The notes below the pieces were generated by a model. The model did not search any database. It saw only the letters and a list, made by a program, of their open reading frames with translations, and was not told where the DNA came from. Below, piece after piece: positions 36,937 through 49,477 of a stretch of DNA of 64,000 nucleotides. Each line of letters opens with the position of its first letter. The first letter of the stretch is position 1. Source of the stretch: Warburgia ugandensis (taxonomy: Eukaryota > Streptophyta > Magnoliopsida > Canellales > Canellaceae); assembly GCA_035236585.1 (NCBI GenBank), contig CP141128.1, positions 26,875,618 to 26,939,617 on the forward strand, written 5' to 3'. The position numbers and the translations under genes were made by a program.

Positions 36937-36969
36937 AAGTATGTATCAAAATTTTGAGGACGAAATTTT

Positions 36970-36985
36970 AAAAAGGTGGGAAGGA
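36970..36985 (+). promoter_or_regulatory. Element B polypurine tract
   Basis: AAAAAGGTGGGAAGGA directly before the 3' LTR. It primes plus-strand DNA synthesis. Confidence 0.85.
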
Positions 36986-37913
36986 TGTAATATCCTCAAT
37001 TTTTAAATCATAAATTAGTAATAAATTAAATTAATTAAATTAAAAATTATATGCATAGAATTTGTTTCTAAAAACTCAAAAATTAGAAAGTACACATCAA
37101 GAGGAATTGAACGGTATAAAGAACGCAGAAAACAGAGCTCAAACAGAGGAGTTATGAGCCGTTGAAGTTGAAGGGCAAATTGGTAATTTAAAGAGGCCCA
37201 AAATACGGGGGTGTTTTTGATAATGGCACCCCCCTTCTTCTACACGCCTCTATCAAATCCAGTAAATTCGTCGGAGAAATCATCTGAGAGGAGTGTATAA
37301 GGGAAAAGCTTCCCTTCCTCATCCCCAATAAGATCTATCTCTCTCAGACTCCTCGCATCATCTTCTCCACCGAGTCTCTTCTCTAGAACCCTAGCCTCCG
37401 CAAATCGTGTTCTTCTGGCAACTGGAGCTCCGGCAGCATCAACGACCACCTAGCCAGTTAAGGTAAGTCCCAACCCTTTTTTCCTTGTCAAGTATCGCAT
37501 ATATGCGTGTGTGGAGTGAATTGAAATCGGGGTTCGTTGTTTTTCTCAGGGATCTGTGTACCTTACTGTTGGTGTGAGAATAGGTGGGTAAAACAAAGTT
37601 AAAATGAAGATCGGACCATCCATTTAGTGCATAAGGAACCCAAGAATAAACCCTTTAAGTTTGAGAAAAATTTGATGGTGAATGAAGCTAAAAATCACAA
37701 AGAACAGAACATAGGAAAATTTTAGGAACATGAGAAAAATAGAGTAAAAACCTTAGTTTTTGACAAAATCAAGCCAAAGGAGTGTTGAAAATAAAAAATA
37801 CATGAAATTCTGAGCAAAAGGGCGCAAAAATCATTAAATTTGGGCACTTGTGGGGTCATCGGCGACAACTGGACTCTAGTCATCTTCCCCAATGCTGGTT
37901 CTTGCATCGTGCC

Positions 37914-38070
37914 GATGTAAACTGTGGCTACCGATGTAACCCAATGTAAACTGGGGAGCCGGAGTAACCTGGTGTAAATCGAGGCCGCCAGTGTAACCCG
38001 ATGTAAACTGGGCCGCCAAGGTAACTCGGTGTAAACCAAGGTCGCAGGTGTAAACTGGTGCAAATGTGCC
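37914..38070 (+). repeat. 28-29 bp minisatellite in element B 3' LTR
   Basis: Anchors at 37914, 37943, 37971, 38000, 38028 and 38047, with spacings (29, 28, 29, 28, 19) exactly as in the 5' LTR, so the array was already present when the element inserted. Confidence 0.92.
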
Positions 38071-39617
38071 GCCCAACCCCTACAAAGGTCCACATCACGA
38101 TTGAAAACATCTGTTGCGATCGGTTTGATGAGACAGACCTAGATTTGCTTGAAGACCTACATTTGACCACTTGTAAATTAGTTAAATTATAAAATATTAA
38201 TTAATAACTTAGATCTAACCAATCAAAGGGCGATCATGCCCTAAAACTTGAATAAATAGAAAATATATGATACTAAAGAAGGACAAGATGAGTAAATTAG
38301 ATGGAATTACTCTAAAAATTGATCTAGACTATTGATCTAACCAAGATCTTGGGAAATGGTTGATCTGAGGATGATCTGACCATCAGATTTAGGAATAAAT
38401 GTTAGATACACATAAAAACGAACAGATGAATATGAGATGGGACTAAAGTTAAGAACCAAATCATAATTAAAGCTCTTAGAGGATGATCTAATGGTTGGAT
38501 CACCATAGATTCCCTAATGATGAAATAAATAACATCAAATAGTATTGTGGTATTGACAAGTACATCGAAATGTACAAGATAATGGTATTATACACTCGAG
38601 TTGAGTGATCTCACATCAAGGTAGGTGATGACATTTAATGTTTTATTTTGATTTTAAAACCTTGCATCATCATAGCATCATGATTGACTATGATTTAAAT
38701 TTCATTGTTTAAATTAGTCAAAAAATTGTGAAACTCATAATTTTATACATTATGATTGATATTTGATTTAGACAATATATTGAATGGATTATGATTGATG
38801 ATTTCATGAGATCGTTACATATTTATGCATAATTAGAAATTTTCTTTCCTTATTGCATCATTGAAACTGATGAGTTTTCATGAGAAAGGAAAGTGGAGGC
38901 CTAGTGGCTGGTCCTTTTAGAGGCTAAGCTTGGGATAAGGGGCGTGCCTTGGGGATTGCGAGCCATGAGTGCTCCTCGTTTTTTAGATACGTGTTTTTCA
39001 TATTTTGGGTTTTATGACGAGTGCTTTCACCCGGTGGATGCCATGCTAGGAGGGAGTAGGGCCAGCCACTCACCTTCCGAGATTTGTGATATGATAGACA
39101 CCTGCCCACAGATGGCTTTTGGTAGGGGTTTGGTAACATGGATAGTCCACACTACCGGTCCAGGCCTTTCCATGGGGATGGAAGTTAAGTCTCCCGTTAT
39201 GGTGTCGATGGGAGCAACGGTGGTTGAGACCTTGGAGGGCATGACAATCCATACTCTTGTTCTGTATGCTTGCATGATGAGTATGGAGATATTGTTGTAT
39301 ACCTGGGTGTGATGACACTCAGAGGAGTGATATGAGTACTCATGATCTATTTACACGAATGTATAGGACACTCATGGGACCCATGTATCTTAGGGTGCCC
39401 TGTTATTATTGTATGCTCATTTGCATTAAATCATATTATGTTTCAAATCCATGTCATGCATGTTTTATCATATATGATGATTGAGATTATGTTGGCATTG
39501 CTTAAAGGAATTATATTTTCTTAGATGATAGATCTTTTCATTATATTAGCACTATTATTCAAATTGTTTCACCTTTACTACATTAAATGTCTATGTACCT
39601 ATACAAGCAATAGCTTG

Positions 39618-39649
39618 TTGAGGCATTACTTTGTTTTGTAATACCTTAG
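39618..39649 (+). other. Conserved LTR hairpin, element B 3' LTR
   Basis: TTGAGGCATTA pairs with TAATACCTTAG, with two G-U pairs and one C-A mismatch. Compared with the 5' LTR, the loop-closing G-C pair is replaced by A-T, a compensating change. Confidence 0.7.
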
Positions 39650-40139
39650 ATCTTGAGTGCGACAGTAGGAAGGGCAAGACTGTTGAGAGACCATGATAGC
39701 AGTGGGAGATTTCTTTACTTTGACTAATAGACAGTGACGTGAGTTAATAAATGGAATACCATGTGACTTTCTTTATGGACTGTATACTTTTATTTTTTGG
39801 ATTTGATTATGATAGTTATACATATGATGGACATTTAGGTGGGATGTTATGATGGATAGAACCTGGGCCACATTTTTATTGTGTTTTGTATATTATTAAT
39901 AATAAAGGCGCCGATGATTTTGATGTTGGTTAGACAGGTGTATTGTTTCAAATCTATTACCGCAACATTATACTTCTATTTTAAATTATAATCGTGATTT
40001 TTTTGAAAAGAAATTAATACCCTAAGGTTTTCAATAAATGTTTTAAATAAGTAATTAATAGAATCTTTTAATATGGGATCCTGACTATGACTATTATTAT
40101 TATTATAATAAAAATTTTGTTATAAAAATCTAGGTGTCA

Positions 40140-41802
40140 CACTACATAATTAGGGCTTGGAACCTAATTTTCAAACTTTCAAAAATATCAAAGTGAAGTA
40201 GGAAAGCACAACATGTGGCAAAAATCCATGAGGGAAAACTGATAATCTCAAACCATGTATTATTTCCAAAAACAAGCCAGTAAGCCAATTAATCCACTAA
40301 TGCTGATATGGCTAAAAAGGAAAAAATCTGAGGCGCATAGCCCTCTTTCCATGATACAAAACCCAAAAACCCACATTGTCTTGGAAAACTAATTGCTTTG
40401 AAACACAATGGCATATTGTCCTACCATTAGGGACCAGTCTAGACTCCCAAGAAATGACTGGCATGCATGCTCGTAGGGCCCTTCCCTCACCCATTGATGA
40501 CTACCATGACTCTATGTTGGCTCATGGATACCTCACGGCCATGACTCACCAGACATCATGGGAGCTACCCAGCTACCACTCAAAGCACTTCTCCATGAGA
40601 AGCTACTCCGACGGTCCGTCATCTCCATCGCATGGTTGGTATCAAATATCATCTTAGAGGGTAGTGGCCAACTCCACCTCCTAGCAAAGGATCTAAAAAT
40701 TTATTGCACACTTACATAGTGCACCCCCCCAATAGCGATCTAGTACTTAGACACTCTAGAAGTGACTGCCCAAAATCCTCGATGAAAATCCATCACTAAA
40801 GGCTCACTACCACTCAAGCGATGCTTGCCTAAGTGTCAATGAAAATATAATATCCAAATCTTTGAGATGTTACAATCTATGATGCAAGGGTTAAATCATG
40901 TAGTGCTTTTCTATTCTTTGAGATAGTTATGCCATTTGAGTGTGCTGGTGTTAGATACCTTGAGATTCTCCATAGTTATATTATTATTATTTATTAAATG
41001 TTTCCTAGTGGGTGGCATCACCTTTATAAAGTTTAAAGATTTGATATTCGTAATGAATGAATGTGAATCATTCTTTGATGGCATTTAGTATTTTATGAAA
41101 GTTTTCCTTAGATAGTGATCTAAGTGCTAAATCGTAATCATAGCATCCCATACATTAACTCTATTCACTATAGGAACCCTTCCACTTAATCATCACTTTA
41201 GTTACAGGGTATTCGTTAGCTTATGTTCTTAGTTCTCCTTTTATTTATTGATGACACATAGGACTAAAGATACACCTAGTACTAGTGTTATACCCTAATT
41301 GATCTCCTTAAAGTGGTGGATATGAAACTTAAAGTATTATGACCTCCTTGATTAGAGGCATGGCTACATTCTAATCTAAGTTCATAGCTTAGACCACAAC
41401 ACTTACTAGGTTACTTTATTATTGGCTCACCATTGGCCATAAATACGGCTAAGGTACCAGGTCTCGCAAGAGAATATGAGGAAAAAGGTTTTCTTTTTCT
41501 CTCACTGGGCACACACACTAATTGTAGTGGTAGTGACCATTATGTAGTTTGCTCTCTAAGTAGTGATGGATCATTTCATTCTAACTTAAATTCCCTATGT
41601 TGATTAAGTTGTGCTTCATACTATCTAGTTTAATGGAGTTATTACCTTTAGGACTTAGCAAAGGACCAAGTGTGAGTATGTGTATGATTCTATCTTCCTA
41701 CAACTTAGTGTTATAACAACTAGACCTTAGATTCCCATTGGTGACTAAGTTGTTGTTTTCCTTCTTATTGGCATCATAAAATTTCATCCATTTGGGCATA
41801 GG
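40140..41802. other. No gene recognised
   Basis: Spacer between elements B and D. The phrase TTTCCTAGTGGGTGGCATCACC at 41001-41022 resembles the region around the LTR hairpin in the decayed copy at 8866-8888, so this may be an old LTR remnant. The open frame 40376-40657 has no recognisable product. Confidence 0.35.
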
Positions 41803-42363
41803 TGTAATAACCCCAAATTTTGTAATTGATTGAGAAAATCAATAAAGTTTGAGTTTCAGAAATTTTGGGCTAAAATATTAGGGTTATTTAGAATATACTT
41901 CTTATAAAAGTATAATCAAAGAATAAGACATGTACAATTGAAATTAAACTTAGCAAACCCTTCAGAATGGCTGTAAGCACGACAAATTCTGAAATCGGAA
42001 GAAAATCCTTAATTTTTTTCATTTTTTTTGGACAAAAGGGTAAAATAGTAATTTTACCCAAAAATCAAAATTTGAGACATCAAAATTTAGAATGTACTGA
42101 GAAATATGAATCCAACTCCACCAAGTACACTCAAATCCGAGATCATGGGAATATAAAGGGCAAAATGGTCTTTTTACACCATGTGGGGCCCACAAGGGAC
42201 CCAAAAACGAATCCTATGGCTAGCCCCCGTGAAATCATGGGTCAAACCACACCAGCTGGTCTTGGGGAAGAAAAATGGAGCATGGGAGAATCCAATGCTA
42301 AATTAATAATAAAATATGAACCATCATTATTACACTTCATCATGAAAGGAGACCTAAAATGCC

Positions 42364-42371
42364 TATAAATA
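42364..42371 (+). promoter_or_regulatory. TATA box in element D LTR
   Basis: TATAAATA in an ATGCCTATAAATACAACCCC context, about 560 bp into the LTR. Confidence 0.5.
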
Positions 42372-45300
42372 CAACCCCAAAAATGCTCATAAAATTCCCA
42401 CAAAATTGTCTTCGCTTTCCCTAAAAATTAAGACCTAGATCCATCCCCAAAAACCCAAAACTCCCAAGAGATCTCTCTTTTTTCATTTTCATTTTCTTTC
42501 TAGATTGGAGTAAGAGACCTAAAATCAATTAGACACTCTATTCTAGATCTAATATCACCAATTTCACTGTCCAAAACTTCCCACCATACCTTATCTACAA
42601 AACCCCCAAAGAAAATTTGAGATCCAACAGTTCAAACAACGACAATCGCAAGAAAGGTGGATCTTGGGCCATCTCTTCATCAAAAGGGTATTGTTTTAAA
42701 TTGGACATATAACCAACGTTTTTTTTTCTCCAATCAAGTAGGTGGGAATACTTTCTGTACATGTTTACTTATGTTTTATGAAATTTTATTCTACTATAAT
42801 TTTATTTTGGTAATAAAATGGTAAAAATAAAGTAAATAACAGAACCTTTAATTTAGGACTATTGAGGCCTCATATGAAAAATATGACCCTTCCAATCGAT
42901 CAAGAAGGGTCCAAAACCCTCAGGGTAGAATTTTCACAAAGATCATATAAGTTTTGGGCCCTCAATTGATAAGGGATTGATTGGACGGTCCAGAATGGAC
43001 TGTTCGATCTCCTGATCGAATGGGGCCCAAGATGCCATGTGCAACGCAGCATGGAAATGCCACACACGAAAGTGTTTTCGTGGGCCCGCTACGCTTGCAA
43101 CGTCGTTCCAAGCGGAACGACCGTGCGTCAAAAAATATCCTGAGTGGACGTGCCCACCTCTCATCCCGGTTACGGTCGCACAATGATGAGCGTTCCACTC
43201 ATCCCGCGCATGGACTTCCTGAGCAAGAGCGTTGGTAGTGTCTCTGGAACGGACGCACGATGAACCCGGCGTTCCGCCCGACCGATTTGGGCCATCCATT
43301 CCAATGGGCCCAGATCAAATCTTGGCCCTAGGAATGGACTGTAAACTTCTAGATCTAATTAGAGTCATATAAACATCAAATTGAGATCGGAAAGAAGCTA
43401 TGGAAATCTCAAAACCTCTATTTTCTTATGAAATGATAAAATAGAGAAAATATATAATACAAATTTCTGTCTTTAGGAATCAAGTTTCCAATTGCCAAGA
43501 TCTTCAAGATCTGAGATAATCAGATCTTGGAGATATGTTTTAATAATGATATAATATTGAAATGAAGTTATGTAAATGGCTTATTTGGACAGATCTAAGA
43601 GATATTTAGGGATTTACCCACTATGGAAGGAAAAACCTTAAAAATTTCAAAGGGACCCACTTGATCAATACGATCAAGTGTGATCAGATCCTTGGGATGG
43701 ATGGGATGGATGTTGATATGATGAAATCCAAGGAGATCATGGATGAATTATGACAAAAATGAATCAATATGATCTTTGGACCTTAATAAAGAAAAATCCC
43801 TAAATATAACTAAAACCCTTGATCAAAAGGAAAAGAACTAAGATCTAATGGTTAGATCTAATGTTGAGATATAATGAGCATAAATCACCGAAATGTAATC
43901 TAATTGGAAATTAGAGTTTCATGAACACATAATAGGAAGGAATGACTTCGACTTAACATTAGTAAGGGCTATAGTTAGTAGGACAATATAAGCATTATCA
44001 AATCCTTGGCCCAAACTAAGAGAATAATAAACCTCATGAATGACATTGTAAATATTCATGGACTTAATCAAAAGCTATTAGAAAAGTACTTAGGGTCAAC
44101 ATGCTTATAGGAACCTTATGAAAGATTGAGCTATGGTCATTCTAGTGAATGTTGAACATAGTGGTTAAGGGGGTTATCTAATAGAGCCTCGCTCTTTCCC
44201 TACCTTCCGTTGACATTTGTGAGGTCTAAATGCCTCCTTACATGAGGATTGAAGTAACCACTTTGTGTTCACCCATTCAGCTAGTAAGCCTTAGCCAATT
44301 GGAAATAAATAAGCAGTCTAGACTTAGGCTTAAATAAGTTACCTTCAACCAGCAAAACATTAACTGGTTGAATAATAATAGTAAGAGCATAAAAGGTTAG
44401 TAAATTACCTTACCCTAATAAAAACTGTAAGTAAGATAAGGATGATCAAACAAGATCCATTAGATCTTGGATGATGAAGAACAATAAGAATAAGAATATT
44501 ATATTGTACTTAGTATGCATGTTCTAGTTCATTAGATTAAATAATCCAAACCCTTGATCAAATATGATTCAAGGAAGAAAACTAAGATCATCCTCCTTAG
44601 GGATGATCCAATAATTGAACTTAGATCAAAGAACAACAAGATGATAAAAGATCTAGGACCTTGATCTTTATCAACAAGTGTAGATTATCAATCAATGGAT
44701 CTATGAAAGATCAAGATCAAGGAGATGGACACACAAAGACTTATAGATAGAAAAATACTTAGATATGAATGATCTAAAGATCATTCTAAACATTAGATCT
44801 AGTGATAAATAGGATTGTTCATAATTTATATATTGACAATATGTATGGATGTACATATTACATACATCAGTTAGGATTATGGAAGATTTGGGAAAAGGGA
44901 TCACTCCTTGAAGGTAGGAGGATTTGATGAATGCATTTACATGGGATATACATGATTGAACCCATGACCTTATGTTGACAAGAGTAATGTTAATACTTGT
45001 ATTACATCCCTTGAAAACCTTATGATCCAACCAAACACATATAAAATCACTAAGGACTAGACTATAAGTGAATAGGGAACTAGAAGATATTTCAGCCCTA
45101 AGTAAACAGACAGATGGTCTGATATATATGAAATCTATTTTACATACAAGCTTAGAGGCTTGTGAATTTTTTTTAATAGGCATAAGCCTAGGGGGATGCT
45201 ATGCTAGAGGAGTTATAAGGGTTTGGACACCCGCTCCTTGAAATTTGATGATTTGATGATACCTTGTCCTATGAGAGGGTAAAAGTTGGGTGGGGCAATT

Positions 45301-45805
45301 ATGGGAAGGCCACCACTGTGAAAGTCCTGCCCCCCCATATGGGCAGCGACATAATATTTTTCACTGTGATATCAATGGTGAACAGGGCAGTTATCCGAGC
45401 GCGCTAGTACGGATCAGACTACAGCATGGTAGCCCTTTGATTATTTTGCACTATGTTGCATATGAGAATAGGCATAGTGAAATGCCTTATGTTTTAGCAT
45501 AATGAAATGTTAGGTAATTGTATATTACCAATATTTCCCAAGAAGGGAAATTCCTAGTGTAGTATTAATTGAAATACTGAATTCTCATAATAGAGAGAAT
45601 TGATCAGCTTAGTTGGGAATGATATTTGACTACTTTTACAAATTTAACTGATTTACCCATGTATAGTATGTATGTATATGGATCAACATAAAGTATGAAG
45701 TAAAGAGTAGAGACATGAATATGTTTAGGGATAATGGGATTATGAAGTATTGGAATTACATTGTCAATTATAATGCTTCTTAAATCCCCTACCAAGCATT
45801 GCTGG

Positions 45806-45836
45806 CTGAGATACTGTAAATGTTGCAATATCTCAG
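45806..45836 (+). other. Conserved LTR hairpin, element D LTR
   Basis: CTGAGATA pairs perfectly with TATCTCAG, loop of 15 nt. It is 434 bp from the LTR end. The preceding CAAGCATTGCTGG aligns with CAAGCAATAGCTT in element B. Confidence 0.75.
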
Positions 45837-46244
45837 ATACAGGGAAGGAGAGTTAGGAGCTGAAGACGATAGAGGACTTGAAGAGAATAATCTTCAAGGT
45901 ATACCCTTGAAGACATGTATTTTGCTTTGTTGAGAGTTTTATTGTATGGTGAGCTTGAGTTTTGGATTATGTAATTTGGACAAGTATTGTAATATATTTG
46001 GTTGTACTGTGAACCACTGGATGGGTTCTTGAATTTAATAAAAGTATATTCCTTCAATGGAAGTTTATCTTGTTCAAAATTTCTACTTATGTTATGCATG
46101 AAGTGATGACTTGGGTTTTACAAAACAAGTTCTAAAGAAAAGAATTTTTGCTGCTTTGTTTTGCGAAATTTTTTTACACTATTAAGGGCCCTGCTTTTCA
46201 AAATACATTAGAAAATGTGTTACAAAAACCCGGGTCGTCATAGT

Positions 46245-46256
46245 TGGTATCAAAGC
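46245..46256 (+). promoter_or_regulatory. Element D primer binding site, initiator tRNA-Met type
   Basis: TGGTATCAAAGC, one change from the complement of the tRNA-iMet 3' end, 4 bp after the LTR. Confidence 0.88.
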
Positions 46257-46373
46257 CATTCATCCAGTCACAGTACAGTACAAATATGTCCAAAAGAGAG
46301 ATTATAATCCAAGTCTAGATTAAGATAGAAGTAGTTGTATAGAGGACTGATAGAAATTTTGGTTTATGAGCAG

Positions 46374-47410
46374 ATGCCAGTAAAGAGAGTCACAAGGCAG
46401 GCAGCTCAAAATACTCCAGAAGACAATATGGAGAGAGTAACAATGAGCAATGTGGAATAGATGATGACAAGGGTGTTGAAGAACCTTCATCCTCACCTAC
46501 AACAAACCCAAGGTTCATCACCGCCTGTAGAAATACCAAGTACGCAGGGCCAGGCTCAGCCTGAAGTGAGACAAACTACACCAACACCAACACCAGCTAC
46601 TCCCACACTAGCACAAGGGCAATCTTCCCTTGTACCAAGTGAAGAAGTTGGAAAATCCCCATTAGCACCAGAAAAAGTTGACAAAATGATGGACAGATTT
46701 CAAAAGATGACTACAGTGTATAATGGTAAGGGTGAAGCTGAGAAGGCTGAGGAATGGATATATGAAGTAGAAAAGACTTTTAGTGCACTACGTACTCCTC
46801 CAGAGTTGAAGGTGAAATTTGCCACATACTTATTTAAACAAGAAGCTGCATTTTGGTGGAGATCAGCTAATAACACCTTCTCAAATTCTGAAGATATTAC
46901 ATGGGAGGAATTTAAGGAAGTATTCAACCATAAATATTTCCCTTCTCATGTACAAGAAAGGAAGTTGATAGAGTTTTTGGACCTAAGGCAAGGGAATATG
47001 TCGGTGGTGGACTATGATAACAAATTCACACAATTAAGGAGATTCGCGACTCATGTGTGTAACACAGAAACACACACTGTGAATCGATTCATTGAAGGGC
47101 TGCACCCAGGGCTGAAAATAAAGGTGTTGGGTACTAAACCCACTACCTTGGTAGACTGTGTGGAAATGACCTCCAAGTTTGAAGAAGAATACAAAAAGGG
47201 TCAAAATACCAAGTTCAGTGGAGGAGGAAACAATAACCCAAGGCCTTTCCAAAAGAATAAAAGACCTTGGAACAATTTTAAGCCTCAAAGAATCAGAGGA
47301 ACAATGCACCAAGGCCAAATAGACAGCCATGTCCAAGATGTAGAAAATTTCACCAAGGCAATATTTCCTCGCAACCTATACAACAACAACCACAACGATT
47401 TCCAATCAAC
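46374..47410 (+). CDS. Element D gag (matrix-capsid part)
   Basis: Retrotransposon gag, which builds the particle and binds RNA. ATG at 46374 (MPVKRVTRQAAQ) is the likely original start, and a TAG at 46458-46460 follows after 28 codons. The open frame from ATG 46461 runs 341 codons to 47486. It has a Pro/Thr/Gln-rich start, then the capsid block with F-Y-E-V-E-K-T-F-like IYEVEKTFSALRTPPELKV, FATYLFKQEAAFWW, WEEFKEVFNHKYFPSHVQE and LRRFATHVCNTE. Near 47290-47300 a one-base shift moves the real gag frame away, so residues after about 280 of the open frame are out of frame and the zinc knuckle (47411) is read in the pol frame. Confidence 0.88.
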
Positions 47411-47848
47411 TGCCACAATTGTGGGGAGTATGGACATGTCGCCACCTATTGTACCAAACCATTGGTGGTCAAGGAGGCAAAACTAGAAATTGCTCCTCGA
47501 CACCAAGGAAGGGTCTTAGCCATCACTGACGGCAAAGCTAGACCATCAAATGCGGTGATTGAAGGTACACTACTAGTAGTAGATAACTATGCCAAAGTAT
47601 TGTTTGATTCTAGATCTACGCATTCCTTTATATCTCGTGAATTTGCATCTAGTATGCAACTATCATTGGAAAACTTGGGATTTGATCTAGATGTAACAAC
47701 TCCAGTTGGAAAAAGAGTTAAATTACAAGAATACTTGCATAATGTACCTCTAGAAGTATTGGACAAAAGAATGGACATAGACCTCATTTTATTGAACATG
47801 GAGGATTTTGACATCATACTGGGTATGGACTGGTTAGCAAAATACTGA
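47411..47848 (+). pseudogene. Element D zinc knuckle and protease
   Basis: The CCHC knuckle CHNCGEYGHVATYC (47411-47452, C-x2-C-x4-H-x4-C) is followed in the same frame by HQGRVLAITDGKA and the aspartic protease: KVLFDSRSTHSFIS with D-S-R at 47606-47614, and MEDFDIILGMDWLAKY ending in TGA at 47846-47848. The active-site Gly is Arg, as in element B. No ATG opens this frame. In related elements it is continuous with gag, supporting the upstream frameshift. Confidence 0.85.
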
Positions 47849-49390
47849 TTAGTTATGGACTGTCACAAGAAGAAAATCACATTTAGTATACCGGGGGAGA
47901 AAGTATTAGTATTGTATGGTAAACACAATGACTTAGACAAATCCATCATCTCAGCTATGAAGGCAGTCAAACATATGCCCAAGGGGTGTTAAGCATTTCT
48001 AGCAATAGTGGTTTCCTTAGATGTTGAACAGCTCAGGATAACAGAAATTGAAGTGGTTAGGGAATTCGAAGATGTTTTTCCTGAAGAACTACTAGGGTTA
48101 CCCCCACACAGAGAAATTGAGTTTACCATTGAAGTAATTCCTGATACAACTCCAATTTCTAAAGCACCTTATAGGATGGCCCCAACAGAGTTGAAAGAGT
48201 TGAAGGGTCAATTGGAAGAAATGTTAGACAAGGGGTTTGTTAGATCAAGTAGTTCACCCTGGGGAGCACCAGTAATATTTATGAAGAAGAAGGATGGGTC
48301 AATGAGATTATGCATTGATTATAGAATGTTGAATAGTATCACAATGAAAAATAGGTATCCCTTACCTCGCATTGATGATCTCTTTGATCAACCCCAATCT
48401 GCTAAGGTCTTTTCCAAAATTGACCTTAGATCAGGATATCATCAATTGCGTATTAAGGATAAAGACATGCCTAAGTTAGCATTCAGAACTCGATATGGGC
48501 ATTACAAGTTTCTAATCATGTCTTTTGGGCTAACCAATGCACCATCAGTGTTTATGGATTTGATGAATAGAATCTTCAAGGAATTTTTGGATAAATTTGT
48601 GATTGTATTTATTGAAGATATACTGATTTACTCTACTAGTATCAAAGAACATCAAGAACACTTACGAATTGTACTAAATACCCTCAGAACACATAAACTG
48701 TTTGGTAAATTTAGTAAGTGTGAATTCTGGTTAGAGAAGGTAAATTTCTTAGGTTATGTAATTTCTAAGAATGGAGTAGAAGTGGATCCCACCAAGATTG
48801 AAGCAGTAATGAATTGGGAGAAACCTAAAACAGTAACAGAAATACGTAGTTTTCTTGGATTAGCAGGATACTACCGTAGATTCATTCAAGGGTTCTCTCG
48901 TATAACTCTTCCTTTGACATCCTTGACAAGAAAGGGGGCACAATTCACTTGGACAGAAGAATGTGAAAATGGTTTTCAAGAGCTAAAGAAGAGGTTAACT
49001 ACAGCACTAGTATTGACTTTGCCTGATGGGAGTGGAGGATATGAAATATACTGTGATGCTTCAGGCAAAGGGTTAGGGGATGTGTTAATGCAAAATGGGA
49101 AGGTCATTGCCTATGCATCTAGACAATTGAAGAAACATGAAATAAATTACCCAATACATGACCTAGAATTGGCAGCTATAGTTTTTGCATTGAAAATTTG
49201 GAGACATTATTTGTATGGAGAAAAATTCAACGTATTTACAGATCATAAGAGTCTCAAATACATCTTCACTCAGGTTGATTTGAATATGAGACAAAGAAGA
49301 TGGATATAGTATATCAAAGACTACGATTTTGCCATCCAATACCATCCTAGAAAGGCAAATGTAGTAGCTAATGCATTAAGTAGACAACCA
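47849..49390 (+). pseudogene. Element D reverse transcriptase and RNase H
   Basis: The frame is closed by TGA 47846 and by TAA near 47989, then open from 48008 to TAG 49307-49309 (433 codons). RT blocks: [104 protein letters not shown] and the motif [10 protein letters not shown], in which the first catalytic Asp is Glu (48614-48616). The RNase H part has [27 protein letters not shown] and [15 protein letters not shown], and RWI-stop-YIKDYDF shows the frame continues past the stop to NALSRQ (about 49385). Confidence 0.92.
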
Positions 49391-49477
49391 AGAGCTCTAC
49401 TCACAAACATCACAATTAAATCAGCTTTTGTAGAAACAGTCCTTAAAGCCCAAGAAGAAGATACAAGAACTTAGGAA

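Larger units (their letters stand above)
26150..40139 (+). mobile_element. Element B: Tekay/Del-like Ty3/gypsy retrotransposon, full length, broken
   Basis: Two LTRs (26150-29386 and 36986-40139) flank a primer binding site, gag, protease, RT, RNase H, integrase, a chromodomain-like tail and a polypurine tract, in the Ty3/gypsy order. LTRs begin TGTAATATCC and end GTGTCA. The wording of RT and the tail (VKVLW...EATWE) and the about 3-kb LTRs point to the Tekay/Del chromovirus lineage. Internal frames carry many stops (mostly CAG to TAG or TGG to TGA type) and frameshifts. The integrase is split by a solo LTR (33406-36329). No clear target site duplication was found around the whole element (CTAGA on the left, CACTA on the right). 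Confidence 0.9.
36986..40139 (+). repeat. Element B 3' LTR (3154 bp)
   Basis: Starts TGTAATATCCTCAATTTTT and ends TAGGTGTCA. Aligns with the 5' LTR over its length, with indels accounting for the 83-bp length difference. It carries the TATAA at 37296, the minisatellite (37914-38070), the hairpin (39618-39649, one mismatch) and AATAAA at 39746-39751. Confidence 0.92.
41803..46240 (+). repeat. Element D 5' LTR (4438 bp)
   Basis: Starts TGTAATAACCCCAAATTTTG and ends AACCCGGGTCGTCA, right before the primer binding site. It contains a TATAAATA at 42364, a GC-rich block at 42980-43310 with a perfect small hairpin (43102-43121), the conserved hairpin at 45806-45836 and AATAAA at 46037-46042. The minus-strand open frame at 44701-45183 has no recognisable product. 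Confidence 0.85.

Noticed and set aside
44701..45183. 160-codon minus-strand frame in element D LTR
   Set aside because: No recognisable domain, non-coding LTR position, and no corresponding feature in sister LTRs.
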